In this document: piece after piece, positions 20,967 to 31,260 of the stretch
Layout of the letters: the number at the start of each line of letters is the position of its first letter
Position numbering within the stretch: position 1 is the stretch's first letter
Origin: Citrobacter koseri ATCC BAA-895
Lineage (GTDB): Bacteria; Pseudomonadota; Gammaproteobacteria; Enterobacterales; Enterobacteriaceae
Assembly (NCBI RefSeq): GCF_000018045.1
Contig: NC_009792.1
Span: 2,790,001-2,854,000, forward strand
Length of the DNA stretch: 64,000 nucleotides
Direction: 5' to 3'
Notes under the pieces: model-generated
Told to the model about the DNA's origin: nothing
What the model saw: only the letters and a program-made list of their open reading frames with translations
The model's database searches: none
Made by a program: the position numbers and the translations under genes

Positions 20967-21043
20967 TGCCGGATGGCGCTTAGCTTATCCGGCCTACAGG
21001 TTCGGTTCACCCAGGCCCGATAAGGCGTGGCCGCCATCGGGCA
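20967..21043. repeat. BIME between argB and argH
   Basis: Two REP units (gccggatggcgcttagcttatccggc and cccgataaggcgtggccgccatcggg) lie in the 116-bp argB-argH gap inside the operon. Such elements can stabilise the upstream mRNA. Confidence 0.85.
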
Positions 21044-21052
21044 CAAAATAGT

Positions 21053-21829
21053 TTAAGCCAGAATACGCGTACCGATCGGCGTACCGTTAAACAACGCCGG
21101 AAGCTGCTCGGCATGACGCCAGGAGGCGATATCCACCGGGCGCCCCAGCGTGCGGGCGGCGTCCAGCGCCGCGTTCACCTTCACAATCATGCCGTCGGTA
21201 ATGATACCTTGATCGATCAGCTGTTCCGCTTTGGCCGCCGTCATCTCGGCAATGCGCTGACCTTTGCCATCCAGAATACCGCTTACATCAGAAAGCAGGA
21301 TCAGATCCGCCCCCAGCGTTGCCGCCAGCGCCGTCGCCGCCTGATCGGCATTGACGTTCATCAGTTGCCCTTCTTCGGTCACGCCAATGGAACTGACCAC
21401 CGGCAAGAAGCCGCCTTCCAGCAGCGTGTTAATCAGCTTAGGCGAACCCGGCTGCGCCAGTCCAACGTGGCCCAGCTCTTCATCGAGTTGAGTCACTTTT
21501 ACGCTATCGCCGTCGCCGAGATACAGGCCAACGGACGCGATATGGTGTTTTTTCGCCCACGCCAGCAAGGTTTTATTGGCGGTTCCCGCCAGCGCGCCGG
21601 TGATGATGTCGATCTGATCGGCGGGCGTCACGCGCAGGCCATTTTTCTTTTTCACCGGCAAATTTAACTGTTTCATCAGCTCATCCACAACGCAGCCGCC
21701 GCCGTGCACGATAATCAGCGGACGCTGATGCGACTCGCGGTAATTGACCAGCGCAGTAAACAGACGCTCCAGCGCCTCTTCGCTATCCAGTAATACGCCG
21801 CCCAGCTTGATAATTAATGGATTCATCAT
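21053..21829 (-). CDS. argB: Acetylglutamate kinase
   Basis: ArgB phosphorylates N-acetylglutamate with ATP, the second step of arginine synthesis. The 258-residue protein has IIKLGGVLLDSEEA near residue 6, IVHGGGCVVDE near 39 and LLSDVSGILDGKGQ near 180, the amino acid kinase fold signatures. The start MMNPLIIKLGG at 21829 matches E. coli. It follows argC with a seven-base gap, implying coupled translation. Confidence 0.97.
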   Translation of the reverse strand: MMNPLIIKLGGVLLDSEEALERLFTALVNYRESHQRPLIIVHGGGCVVDELMKQLNLPVKKKNGLRVTPADQIDIITGALAGTANKTLLAWAKKHHIASVGLYLGDGDSVKVTQLDEELGHVGLAQPGSPKLINTLLEGGFLPVVSSIGVTEEGQLMNVNADQAATALAATLGADLILLSDVSGILDGKGQRIAEMTAAKAEQLIDQGIITDGMIVKVNAALDAARTLGRPVDIASWRHAEQLPALFNGTPIGTRILA

Positions 21830-21836
21830 TGCACCC

Positions 21837-22841
21837 TTAAATAAGAGACTGCGTTTCAGCAAAGCCGAAACGGATATTTGCGCACTGCACTGCCTGCGCC
21901 GCTGCGCCTTTCAACAGGTTATCTTCGGTCGCCACCACGATCAGGTGCTCGCCCTGAACGGCAAAACCAATATCGCAGAACGGCAGCCCGACCACATTCT
22001 TCAGCGCCGGAACGCCCTTGTCATATAGCCGCACCAGCGGCTTGTCGCCATACGCCTGCTGCAACGCTTGCGCCACCTGAGTATGGGTAACGCCAGCTTT
22101 CAGGCGGCAGGTGATCGTTTCCAGAATTCCGCGCGGGAAGTTCCCCAGATGCGGCGTGAAAATAACCTCTGCCCCCAGATGGGTGGCGATTTCCGGCTGA
22201 TGACGATGGGTAAAGACGCCATACGGTTGCAGGCTGACTTCACAGAAACTGTTCGAAAGCGCCGCCTTACGCCCGGCGCCGCTCACGCCGCTGGTTGCGT
22301 TAATGACCGGCCACTGGTTGAGATCCAGCAGGCCTGCGTCAATCAGCGGTTTTAACGACAATTGCGCCGCCGTCGGATAGCATCCCGGCACCGCAATCAG
22401 ATTCGCTTCTTTTAGCTTGTCCGCGCTCCACTCCGCCAGGCCATACACCGCCTGTTCCAGCAGCTCAGGGTGCTGATGGGTAAAGCCATAATATTTTTCG
22501 TAGAAGGCGCTATCATTAACCCGGAACGCACCGGAGAGATCAAACACAACGCAGCCCGCATTCAGGAACTGCGGGGCCAGGTCATGGCTCACTTCATGCG
22601 CGGTGGCGAGAAACACCACATCCACCCCGCCGCTGAACTCGCTAATATCAGACATTGGCTGCAATGGCAGATCGACAATGCCTTTTAACTGCGGATGTAA
22701 ATCAGAGATTAGCTTTCCTGCATCATTGCTTTGCGCTGAGACGGTTAAAGCGGTTATGGTCATATCAGGATGACGATTTACATAGGTCACAAGCTCTGCG
22801 CCAGCGTAACCGCTGGCACCCACAATCAGCGTATTCAACAT
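21837..22841 (-). CDS. argC: N-acetyl-gamma-glutamyl-phosphate reductase
   Basis: ArgC reduces N-acetylglutamyl phosphate to the semialdehyde with NADPH, the third step of arginine synthesis. The 334-residue product has the nucleotide-binding GASGYAGAELV at residues 8-18, the catalytic cysteine in VPGCYPTAAQLSL near 154 and HRHQPEI near 217. It is the first gene of argCBH, read divergently from argE under shared ARG boxes. Confidence 0.97.
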   Translation of the reverse strand: MLNTLIVGASGYAGAELVTYVNRHPDMTITALTVSAQSNDAGKLISDLHPQLKGIVDLPLQPMSDISEFSGGVDVVFLATAHEVSHDLAPQFLNAGCVVFDLSGAFRVNDSAFYEKYYGFTHQHPELLEQAVYGLAEWSADKLKEANLIAVPGCYPTAAQLSLKPLIDAGLLDLNQWPVINATSGVSGAGRKAALSNSFCEVSLQPYGVFTHRHQPEIATHLGAEVIFTPHLGNFPRGILETITCRLKAGVTHTQVAQALQQAYGDKPLVRLYDKGVPALKNVVGLPFCDIGFAVQGEHLIVVATEDNLLKGAAAQAVQCANIRFGFAETQSLI

Positions 22842-22930
22842 CGGGGCTGTTCACCTTCTTATGTCTGGTTGCCTGGTTAAGCCGTAACAACTTCACCTTA
22901 CAGTTGGTGGGTTTTCTTACGCTCAACGTT

Positions 22931-22969
22931 AATGTATTTTTATTCACAAATAATGCATGAATATTGATA
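22931..22969. promoter_or_regulatory. Tandem ARG boxes (ArgR operator) between argC and argE
   Basis: Two 18-bp boxes, aatgtatttttattcaca (22931-22948) and aatgcatgaatattgata (22952-22969), are separated by exactly 3 bp. This is the spacing known for hexameric ArgR bound with arginine. They lie between the divergent starts and can repress both directions. Confidence 0.9.
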
Positions 22970-22995
22970 CTATCATGACCCGAGGTGTGTCAACA

Positions 22996-24147
22996 ATGAA
23001 AAACACTTTACCGCCATTTATCGAGATTTACCGCGCTCTGATTGCCACACCGTCGATTAGCGCTACCGAAGAAGCGCTCGATCAAAGTAATGCGTCTTTA
23101 ATCACTCTGCTGGCAGACTGGTTTAAAGATCTGGGCTTCAAGGTTGAGGTTCAGGCAGTCCCCGGTACGCGCAATAAATTCAATATGCTGGCAAGCACCG
23201 GACAGGGTGCTGGCGGTTTGTTGCTGGCGGGCCATACCGATACCGTACCCTTTGACGACGGACGCTGGACGCGCGATCCGTTCACGCTGACCGAGCACGA
23301 TAACAAGCTCTACGGGCTGGGTACGGCGGACATGAAAGGCTTCTTTGCTTTTATCCTCGATGCCCTGCGTGACGTGGATGTGACGACGCTGAAAAAACCG
23401 CTGTATATTCTGGCTACCGCCGATGAAGAGACCAGCATGGCGGGCGCGCGCTATTTTGCTGAAACCACCGCCCTGCGCCCGGACTGCGCGATCATCGGTG
23501 AACCAACGTCCCTGCAACCGGTGCGCGCGCACAAAGGCCACATTTCAAACGCCATCCGCATTCTGGGGCAATCGGGCCACTCCAGCGATCCGGCGCGCGG
23601 GGTTAACGCCATTGAGCTGATGCACGACGCCATTGGCCGCATCATGCAGCTGCGCGATGACCTGAAAGAACGTTATCACTACGCGGCGTTTACCGTTCCT
23701 TATCCGACATTAAACCTGGGCCACATTCACGGTGGCGACGCCGCGAACCGTATCTGCGCCTGTTGCGAGTTGCATATGGATATTCGCCCGCTGCCGGGCA
23801 TGACGCTGAACGATCTCAACGGATTGCTCAACGATGCGCTGGCGCCCGTGAGCGAACGCTGGCCGGGCCGTCTGACGGTGTCCGAACTGCATCCGCCGAT
23901 TCCCGGCTACGAATGTCCGCCTGACCATCAACTGGTGGAAGTGGTCGAGAAACTGCTGGGCGCGCAAACCGAAGTGGTGAACTACTGCACCGAAGCGCCG
24001 TTTATCCAGACCTTGTGCCCGACGCTGGTGCTTGGCCCGGGTTCGATTAATCAGGCGCACCAGCCGGATGAATATCTGGAAACGCGTTTTATCAAGCCAA
24101 CCCGCGAGCTGATTACGCAGGTTGTCCATCATTTCTGCTGGCATTAA
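22996..24147 (+). CDS. argE: Acetylornithine deacetylase
   Basis: ArgE hydrolyses N-acetylornithine to ornithine and acetate, a metallohydrolase of the M20 family. The 383-residue protein has the metal-binding LLLAGHTDTVPFDDGRW near residue 76, GLGTADMKGFFA near 108, DEETSMAGA near 144 and QAHQPDEYL near 354. The start MKNTLPPFIEIYRAL at 22996 matches E. coli; an in-frame ATG 39 bases upstream falls in the operator region and is rejected. A hairpin terminator follows the stop. Confidence 0.97.
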   Translation: MKNTLPPFIEIYRALIATPSISATEEALDQSNASLITLLADWFKDLGFKVEVQAVPGTRNKFNMLASTGQGAGGLLLAGHTDTVPFDDGRWTRDPFTLTEHDNKLYGLGTADMKGFFAFILDALRDVDVTTLKKPLYILATADEETSMAGARYFAETTALRPDCAIIGEPTSLQPVRAHKGHISNAIRILGQSGHSSDPARGVNAIELMHDAIGRIMQLRDDLKERYHYAAFTVPYPTLNLGHIHGGDAANRICACCELHMDIRPLPGMTLNDLNGLLNDALAPVSERWPGRLTVSELHPPIPGYECPPDHQLVEVVEKLLGAQTEVVNYCTEAPFIQTLCPTLVLGPGSINQAHQPDEYLETRFIKPTRELITQVVHHFCWH

Positions 24148-24152
24148 CTGCT

Positions 24153-24195
24153 TATCACCTCGCTACCCCTTTAGTGGTAAGCGAGGTGATTTATT
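24153..24195 (+). terminator. Terminator after argE
   Basis: The stem tatcacctcgctacc / ggtaagcgaggtgat is followed by ttatt. It starts a few bases past the argE stop. Confidence 0.75.
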
Positions 24196-24434
24196 AACAT
24201 TTCCATAAGCAACGCTTATTTGATTCGATGTGAATTAAATTACGTAAATTCCCGTCATTTATTCGTTTGCTGAACCGATTTCGCAGCAATTGACGTCAGG
24301 TGTTTTACGTGGCTTTATAAAGATAAGAAGTGATGTAAAAAATTAAAGTCCGAAAGATTTCACGTTGCAGCCAACGCCGCTGTGACGCGAAAGATACAGG
24401 ACATATTCAAAACAGATGGGGTGTCTGGGATCAT

Positions 24435-27086
24435 ATGAACGAACAATATTCCGCGTTGCGTAGTAATGTCAGTATGCTCGGCAAAGTGCTGGGAGAAACC
24501 ATCAAGGATGCGCTGGGAGAGAACATTCTTGATCGCGTAGAAACAATCCGTAAGCTGTCTAAATCATCTCGCGCTGGCAATGAAGCGAATCGCCAGGAGT
24601 TGCTCACCACGCTACAGAATCTGTCCAACGACGAGCTGCTGCCTGTTGCCCGCGCGTTTAGTCAGTTCCTGAACCTGGCCAATACCGCCGAGCAGTACCA
24701 CAGCATTTCGCCGCAGGGCGAAGCTGCCAGCAACCCGGAAGTGATTGCCCGCACCCTGCGTAAACTGAAAGATCAACCCAATCTCGACGAAGCCACCATC
24801 AAAAACGCGGTGGAGTCGTTATCTCTGGAACTGGTACTGACCGCACACCCTACCGAGATCACTCGCCGCACGCTGATTCACAAAATGGGCGAAGTCAACG
24901 CCTGTCTGAAGCAGCTCGATAACAAAGAGATCGCGGATTACGAACGTAATCAGCTCATGCGCCGTCTGCGCCAGCTGATCGCCCAGTCCTGGCATACGGA
25001 TGAAATCCGTAAAAACCGCCCAAGTCCGGTCGACGAAGCCAAATGGGGCTTTGCGGTGGTTGAAAACAGCCTGTGGGAAGGGGTGCCAAATTATCTACGT
25101 GAGTTGAATGAACAACTGGAAGAGCATCTGGGCTACAAACTGCCGGTGGATTTTGTTCCGGTGCGTTTCACCTCCTGGATGGGCGGCGACCGTGACGGCA
25201 ACCCGAACGTAACGGCTGATGTCACCCGCCACGTTCTCCTGTTGAGCCGCTGGAAAGCCACCGATCTGTTCCTGAAAGATATTCAGGTTCTGATTTCTGA
25301 GCTGTCGATGGTCGACGCCACGCCGGAACTGCTGGCGCTGGTCGGCGAAGAAGGCGCATCAGAACCTTACCGCTACCTGATGAAAAGCCTGCGTTCCCGC
25401 CTGATGGCAACGCAAGCCTGGCTGGAAGCGCGTCTGAAAGGCGAGAAACTGCCGAAACCCGCTGGCCTGCTGACGCAAAACGAGCAGTTGTGGGAGCCGC
25501 TGTACGCCTGTTATCAGTCTCTGCAAGCGTGCGGCATGGGCATCATCGCCAATGGCGAACTGCTTGATACCCTGCGCCGGGTGAAATGCTTTGGCGTGCC
25601 GCTGGTGCGCATTGATATTCGCCAGGAGAGCACCCGCCATACCGAAGCGCTGGGCGAGCTGACGCGTTATCTGGGCATCGGCGATTATGAAAGCTGGTCC
25701 GAAGCCGATAAACAGGCTTTCCTGATCCGCGAACTCAACTCCAAGCGTCCGCTGCTGCCTCGTCAGTGGGAACCGAGCGACGACACCCGCGAAGTGCTTG
25801 AGACCTGTCAAGTGATTGCCGAAGCGCCGCTGGGTTCCATCGCCGCTTACGTTATCTCTATGGCGAAAACGCCGTCCGACGTGCTGGCCGTGCATCTGTT
25901 GTTGAAAGAAGCCGGGATTAGCTTTGCCATGCCGGTTGCGCCGCTGTTCGAAACGCTGGACGACCTGAACAACGCCGACGCGGTAATGACTCAGTTGCTG
26001 AATATCGACTGGTATCGCGGCTTTATTCAGGGCAAACAGATGGTCATGATTGGCTACTCTGACTCGGCGAAAGACGCAGGCGTAATGGCCGCCTCCTGGG
26101 CGCAGTATCAGGCTCAGGACGCGCTGATCAAAACCTGTGAAAAAGCCGGAATTGAGCTGACGCTGTTCCACGGTCGCGGCGGTTCCATTGGCCGTGGCGG
26201 CGCGCCTGCTCATGCCGCGCTGCTTTCCCAACCGCCGGGCAGCCTGAAAGGCGGCCTGCGCGTGACCGAACAGGGTGAGATGATCCGCTTTAAGTACGGC
26301 CTGCCTGAAGTCACCATCAGCAGCCTGTCCCTGTACACCGGCGCGATTCTGGAAGCCAACCTGCTGCCGCCGCCGGAGCCGAAAAATTCGTGGCGTCATA
26401 TCATGGACGAGCTGTCCGTGATCTCCTGCGACCTGTATCGCGGCTATGTCCGCGAGAATAAAGACTTCGTCCCGTACTTCCGTTCCGCAACGCCAGAACA
26501 GGAACTGGGCAAGCTGCCGCTCGGTTCGCGCCCGGCAAAACGTCGCCCGACAGGCGGGGTTGAATCCCTGCGCGCCATTCCCTGGATCTTCGCCTGGACG
26601 CAAAACCGCCTGATGCTCCCGGCCTGGCTGGGTGCGGGCACCGCGCTGCAAAAAGTCGTTGAAGATGGCAAGCAAAGCGAACTGGAGGCCATGTGCCGCG
26701 ACTGGCCGTTCTTCTCCACGCGCCTCGGCATGCTGGAGATGGTGTTCTCTAAAGCCGACCTGTGGCTGGCGGAATACTACGATCAACGCCTGGTCAAAAA
26801 AGCGCTGTGGCCACTGGGTGAAGAGTTACGCAACCTGCTGGCAGAGGACATCAAAGTGGTGCTGGCGATTGCCAACGATTCCCATCTGATGGCCGACCTG
26901 CCGTGGATTGCCGAGTCTATCCAGTTAAGGAATGTGTATACCGACCCGCTGAACGTATTGCAGGCGGAGCTTTTACACCGTTCCCGTCTTGCAGAAGAGC
27001 AAGGTAAAGATCCAGACCCGCGCGTCGAGCAGGCGCTGATGGTCACGATTGCGGGCGTGGCTGCGGGGATGCGTAATACCGGCTAA
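24435..27086 (+). CDS. ppc: Phosphoenolpyruvate carboxylase
   Basis: Ppc adds bicarbonate to phosphoenolpyruvate to make oxaloacetate, refilling the TCA cycle; in E. coli it is activated by acetyl-CoA and inhibited by aspartate. The 883-residue product equals the E. coli length. The catalytic histidine segment [13 protein letters not shown] lies near residue 132, the second signature [12 protein letters not shown] near 540, [14 protein letters not shown] near 577, and the family C-terminus GMRNTG is intact. It has its own 287-bp upstream region and a strong terminator, so it is transcribed alone. Confidence 0.98.
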
Positions 27087-27106
27087 CCCACACGCATCGT
27101 CATATC

Positions 27107-27136
27107 CCCTCTCGCCCGCCCGGGCGAGAGGGCTTT
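27107..27136 (+). terminator. Terminator after ppc
   Basis: The GC-rich hairpin ccctctcgccc / gggcgagaggg (27107-27132) is followed by cttt, 20 bases past the ppc stop. Confidence 0.8.
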
Positions 27137-27304
27137 GAAATATTTCTGTAATAATCGCCTGTTTTTCAATATATTCCTGCCTGCGTTTTGTTCACTCTGC
27201 TGAATACGCCATCAACAAGAATAGGTCACTGGCATCGCCATACTTAAGGTTCTCTTAATGATTTGTCGCTACGTTGGCGACTCGAATAAAAACAGGCTTC
27301 ATAT

Positions 27305-29038
27305 ATGTTCTTCACACACACATCTGCTAAACCTTCGTTTAGCTGGAAAGCCCTTGGCTGGGCGCTACTCTATTTTTGGTTCTTCTCTACATTACTTCAG
27401 GCCGTTATTTGCATCAGCGGCTATAGCGGCACCAACGGGCTGCGTGACTCACTGCTTTTCAGTTCGCTCTGGCTGATCCCGGTATTTTTATTTCCCCGTC
27501 ATACCCGCGCGATTGCCGCCGTTATTGGCGTTGTACTCTGGGCCTCTTCGCTGGCGGCGCTCAGTTATTATGTCATTTACGGGCAGGAATTCTCGCAAAG
27601 CGTTCTGTATGTCATGTTTGAAACAAACGCGAACGAAGCCAGCGAGTACTTGAGCCAGTATTTCAGTCTGAAGATTATCCTTATCGCCCTGGCCTATACC
27701 GCCGTGGCAATCCTGCTGTGGACGCGTTTAAAGCCAATATATATTCCCGCGCCGTGGCGCTGGTTAGTCTCCTTTGCATTGTTATACGGCCTTATTCTGC
27801 ATCCGATCGCCGTCGGGACGTTTATCAAACATAAGCCGTTTGAGCAGACATTAGGCGGCCTCGCCTCGCGTATGGAACCCGCTGCGCCGTGGCAGTTTAT
27901 CAATGGCTATTATCAATATAATCAGCAACTCACGTCGCTGAATAGTCTGCTTAACGAGAACAACGCGCTGCCTCCGTTAACGAATTTTAAAGATAACTCC
28001 GGTGATGCGCCGCGTACGTTAGTGCTGGTTATCGGCGAGTCAACCCAGCGTGGTCGCATGAGTCTGTACGGTTATCCGCGAGAAACCACGCCAGAGCTGG
28101 ACGCGTTGCATAAAAGCGATCCGGGTCTGACCGTATTCAATAACGTCGTCACCTCCCGGCCATATACGATTGAAATTCTGCAACAGGCGCTGACCTTCGC
28201 CAATGAAAAGAACCCGGATCTGTATCTAACGAAACCGTCGCTGATGAACATGATGAAACAGGCAGGTTATAAGACGTTCTGGATCACCAATCAGCAGACG
28301 ATGACCGCGCGTAATACGATGCTGACCGTATTCTCGAAACAGACCGACAAGCAGTTTTATATGAATCAGCAGCGTACTCAAAGCGCGCGGGAATATGACA
28401 CCAACGTTCTGGCGCCCTTTAAAGACGTAATGGCCGACCCGGCACCGAAGAAATTTATTATCGTTCACCTGCTGGGAACACATATCAAATACAAATTCCG
28501 CTACCCAGAGAATCAGGGAAAATTTGACGGTCAAACCGATCATATCCCTGCGGGCGTGGGCGAAGACGAACAGGATATTTATAACGATTACGATAACGCG
28601 AATCTGTATAACGACCATGTCGTCGCCAGCCTGATTCAGGACTATAAAACGACTGACCCGAACGGTTTTCTGCTCTACTTCTCCGATCACGGTGAAGAAG
28701 TGTATGACACGCCGCCGCACAAAACGCAGGGACGTAACGAAGACAACCCTACGCGTCATATGTATACGGTGCCGTTCCTGTTATGGACGTCAGAAAAGTG
28801 GCAGGCCGCACACCCGCGCGATCTCTCGGCATATGTTGACCGCAAGTACAGCAGCTCTGAACTTATCCATACCTGGTCCGACTTAGCGGGGCTGACCTAC
28901 GACGGGTTCGACCCGACGCGCTCCATCACCAGCCCGCAGTTCAAAGCGATCACGCGCTGGATTGGCAACCCGTATAAGAAAAACGCGTTGATTGATTACG
29001 ATACCCTGCCTTACGGGGATCATGTAGGGAATCAGTAA
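27305..29038 (+). CDS. eptC: EptC (CptA), phosphoethanolamine transferase for LPS core heptose
   Basis: This inner-membrane enzyme moves phosphoethanolamine from phosphatidylethanolamine to heptose I of the lipopolysaccharide core, strengthening the outer membrane. The 577-residue protein has about five N-terminal hydrophobic helices (residues 15-170) and then a periplasmic sulfatase-like domain. That domain carries the nucleophile region VIGESTQRGRMSLYGYPRETTP near 243 and the metal-binding FSDHGEEVYDTPPHKTQG near 460. The first 14 residues diverge from E. coli but the length is the same. It stands alone between the ppc terminator and a BIME. Confidence 0.94.
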   Translation: MFFTHTSAKPSFSWKALGWALLYFWFFSTLLQAVICISGYSGTNGLRDSLLFSSLWLIPVFLFPRHTRAIAAVIGVVLWASSLAALSYYVIYGQEFSQSVLYVMFETNANEASEYLSQYFSLKIILIALAYTAVAILLWTRLKPIYIPAPWRWLVSFALLYGLILHPIAVGTFIKHKPFEQTLGGLASRMEPAAPWQFINGYYQYNQQLTSLNSLLNENNALPPLTNFKDNSGDAPRTLVLVIGESTQRGRMSLYGYPRETTPELDALHKSDPGLTVFNNVVTSRPYTIEILQQALTFANEKNPDLYLTKPSLMNMMKQAGYKTFWITNQQTMTARNTMLTVFSKQTDKQFYMNQQRTQSAREYDTNVLAPFKDVMADPAPKKFIIVHLLGTHIKYKFRYPENQGKFDGQTDHIPAGVGEDEQDIYNDYDNANLYNDHVVASLIQDYKTTDPNGFLLYFSDHGEEVYDTPPHKTQGRNEDNPTRHMYTVPFLLWTSEKWQAAHPRDLSAYVDRKYSSSELIHTWSDLAGLTYDGFDPTRSITSPQFKAITRWIGNPYKKNALIDYDTLPYGDHVGNQ

Positions 29039-29042
29039 CGGC

Positions 29043-29117
29043 ATCGCCGGATGGCGCTGACGCTTATCCGGCCTACAAAATGCATAACCCGTGTACCGCC
29101 ATCCGGCAATTATCGCT
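29043..29117. repeat. BIME between eptC and yijO
   Basis: gccggatggcgctgacgcttatccggcctac is followed by a second half element accgccatccggcaa. It starts a few bases past the eptC stop. Confidence 0.85.
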
Positions 29118-29176
29118 TGAGGCGGTTTACGTTCAACGTTACTGTTTCCTCTGTCTGCGCTCTGCAAGGGATCAAC

Positions 29177-30037
29177 ATGTACCATGACGTCAGCCACCTT
29201 CTCTCCCGTCTGATTAACGGCCCTATGGCGCTACGGCAGGTTTTTTTCGCCAATACCAGCGGTACGGCGCCCGAACTGGCGTATCAGGTTGATTTTCCAC
29301 GCCTGGAGATGGTGCTGGAGGGGGAGTTCACCGATACAGGCATCCCGGCCGCGCCCGTGACGCTCATCGCTGGCGACGTTCTGTATGTTCCGGCAGGCAG
29401 CTGGAACTTCCCGCAGTGGCAAACGCCCGTCACCACGCTCAGCATCCTGTTTGGCAAGCAGCAATTAGGTTTCAGCGTTGTTCACTGGGACGGCAAACAA
29501 TATCAGAATCTTGCGAAGCAGCATGTCGCACGTCGAGGCCCACGTATTGGCTCCTTCCTGCTGCAAACGCTCAATGAAATGCAGATGCAGCCGCAGGAAC
29601 AGCAGACGGCCCGATTAATTGTCGCCAGCCTGTTGAGCCACTGCCGCGATCTGCTGGGCAGCCAAATCCAGACGGCGTCACGGAGTCAGGCGCTTTTTGA
29701 AGCGATTCGCAACTATATCGATGAGCGTTACGCTTCCCCGCTCACCCGCGAATCGGTGGCGCAGGCGTTTTATATTTCGCCAAACTACCTTTCTCATCTG
29801 TTTCAAAAAACAGGCGCTATCGGCTTTAACGAATATCTGAATCACACACGGCTGGAACACGCGAAAACGCTGCTGAAGGGTTACGATCTGAAAGTCAAAG
29901 AAGTGGCTCACACCTGTGGATTTGTCGACAGCAACTATTTCTGCCGCCTGTTTCGTAAAAATACGGAGCGTTCTCCGTCAGAATATCGTCGGCAGTACCA
30001 CAGCCAGTTGACGGAAAAGAAGGCTACTCCAGAATAA
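29177..30037 (+). CDS. yijO: YijO, AraC-family transcriptional regulator
   Basis: A 286-residue regulator with an N-terminal cupin-like sensor half (DVLYVPAGSWNFPQW near residue 76) and a C-terminal AraC DNA-binding domain (about 180-275). The domain has two helix-turn-helices: RESVAQAFYISPNYLSHLFQK, and VKEVAHTCGFVDSNYFCRLFRK, which ends in the family signature. The start MYHDVSHLL at 29177 follows AAGGGAT; upstream in-frame codons run through the BIME and are rejected. Its target is not established. Its place beside the convergent frwD-pflC-pflD-frwBC cluster makes that PTS/radical-enzyme cluster a reasonable candidate. Its 3' end overlaps frwD by 14 bases. Confidence 0.92.
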   Translation: MYHDVSHLLSRLINGPMALRQVFFANTSGTAPELAYQVDFPRLEMVLEGEFTDTGIPAAPVTLIAGDVLYVPAGSWNFPQWQTPVTTLSILFGKQQLGFSVVHWDGKQYQNLAKQHVARRGPRIGSFLLQTLNEMQMQPQEQQTARLIVASLLSHCRDLLGSQIQTASRSQALFEAIRNYIDERYASPLTRESVAQAFYISPNYLSHLFQKTGAIGFNEYLNHTRLEHAKTLLKGYDLKVKEVAHTCGFVDSNYFCRLFRKNTERSPSEYRRQYHSQLTEKKATPE

Positions 30038-30380
30038 GATGCGTATGCTGCGGCGCGGTGAGCAGTTTACGCACGGCGCTCATCACCCGCTGAGGTTCGC
30101 GAAGAAAGGCGTTAATTCCTGACTGAACATACCGACTCTGAATAAAACGCTCCGCGCCCGCCAGTTCAATATCCGTAATCAGCAACACAACATCCGCCCG
30201 GTTGATATCCTCCTCCGTTAAGCGATTTTCCGTGCCCAGCGCCCCCTGGGTTTCAATTTTAATGTTCCATTTTTCCTGCTGGCAGAGCTTCTCCAGGCGT
30301 TCGGCGGCCATATAGGTATGCGCCACGCCGCTGACGCAGGCGGTAACGGCAACCAGATAACGTACAGTTGAGACTGTCAT
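30024..30380 (-). CDS. frwD: FrwD, fructose-type PTS EIIB component
   Basis: A 118-residue EIIB-like domain that would carry a phosphoryl group on cysteine between EIIA and the EIIC transporter. The active-site loop VTACVSGVAHTYMAAE places the cysteine at residue 15. The C-terminus PQHTHLILE matches E. coli FrwD. The start at 30380 has a strong GGGAGG site and lies one base past the pflC stop. It is the second EIIB in this cluster, beside FrwB, and the substrate is unknown. Its end overlaps yijO on the other strand. Confidence 0.92.
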   Translation of the reverse strand: MTVSTVRYLVAVTACVSGVAHTYMAAERLEKLCQQEKWNIKIETQGALGTENRLTEEDINRADVVLLITDIELAGAERFIQSRYVQSGINAFLREPQRVMSAVRKLLTAPQHTHLILE

Positions 30381-30381
30381 A

Positions 30382-31260
30382 TTAACCTCCCACAGTAACC
30401 AGAAACCCGGCTCGCTCTGCCAACGCCTGCATTTCCGCCACCTCTTGCGGCGAGGGTACAGGCACATCTTTCATTGCCCACGGCTGCCCAAGCAGACGGT
30501 ATTTCGCTTCACCATACTGATGAAACGGTAGCAGGTGCACCTGATTAATCCCTGACGATAGCAACACCGCCAACGCTCGCTGCATATTCTCAACGTTGAG
30601 CGTGTAGCCCGGAATCAACGGCAAACGGGGGATGACCGTAATCCCCTCGTTTACCAGTAAACGCAGGTTATCCAGCACGCGTGGTAAATTCATTTTGACC
30701 ACCTCATGCGCCTGGCGCGGCTCCATAATCTTTAAATCAAACAGCACTTCATCACACGCTTTAGCCAGCGGTAGCAACCGACTGGCAGGCGCGTCGCCTG
30801 CGGTTTCAATCGCGCAGGAAATGCCGAAACGTCGCAGACGTTGCAAAAACCGCGTGGCAAACGCCGCCTGCATTAATACTTCACCGCCAGAAAGCGTGAC
30901 GCCGCCGCCGGAGGTGCGAAAAAAGAGTTCGTCTTTCATCACCTCGCGTTCCAGTTCATCCAGCGTAATATCGCGCCCGATACGTTCAAACGCCCCGGAA
31001 GGACACTCATCCGCATCACGCAAGCAGGGCGAGCAGTGCAGACATTTACTCTCCCGCCGCACCGTTTCGATGCGTGGAGAAATAGATTCTGGATTGGCGC
31101 ACCACGGACAGGTATGCGGGCAGCCTTTAAAAAAGACCACCGTACGGATTCCCTGCCCGTCATTCAACGAATAACGCTGAATGTTGAAAATACGTGCGAC
31201 ATCATCAGCGCTCGTTTCCAGATTCTTACAGCTGATGCGCGGTGCGGCGAATGATGTCAT
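30382..31260 (-). CDS. pflC: PflC, radical-SAM activating enzyme for PflD
   Basis: PflC is expected to use S-adenosylmethionine and a [4Fe-4S] cluster to place the glycyl radical on PflD. The 292-residue protein has the radical-SAM CxxxCxxC at Cys47, Cys51 and Cys54 (GCPHTCPWCANPES). This is followed by an extra ferredoxin-like cluster motif (CLHCSPCLRDADEC), typical of activases for dehydratase-type glycyl radical enzymes. GGGVTLSGGEVLMQ near 113 is the SAM-contacting GGE motif. The start MTSFAAPRIS at 31260 lies inside the end of pflD (35-base overlap) behind AAGGAG, as in E. coli. Confidence 0.94.
   Translation of the reverse strand: MTSFAAPRISCKNLETSADDVARIFNIQRYSLNDGQGIRTVVFFKGCPHTCPWCANPESISPRIETVRRESKCLHCSPCLRDADECPSGAFERIGRDITLDELEREVMKDELFFRTSGGGVTLSGGEVLMQAAFATRFLQRLRRFGISCAIETAGDAPASRLLPLAKACDEVLFDLKIMEPRQAHEVVKMNLPRVLDNLRLLVNEGITVIPRLPLIPGYTLNVENMQRALAVLLSSGINQVHLLPFHQYGEAKYRLLGQPWAMKDVPVPSPQEVAEMQALAERAGFLVTVGG

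Noticed and set aside
25359..26786. 475-codon frame antisense to ppc
   Set aside because: Shadow of ppc; composition rich in R, Q, H and F as expected from reversed E. coli-type codons.
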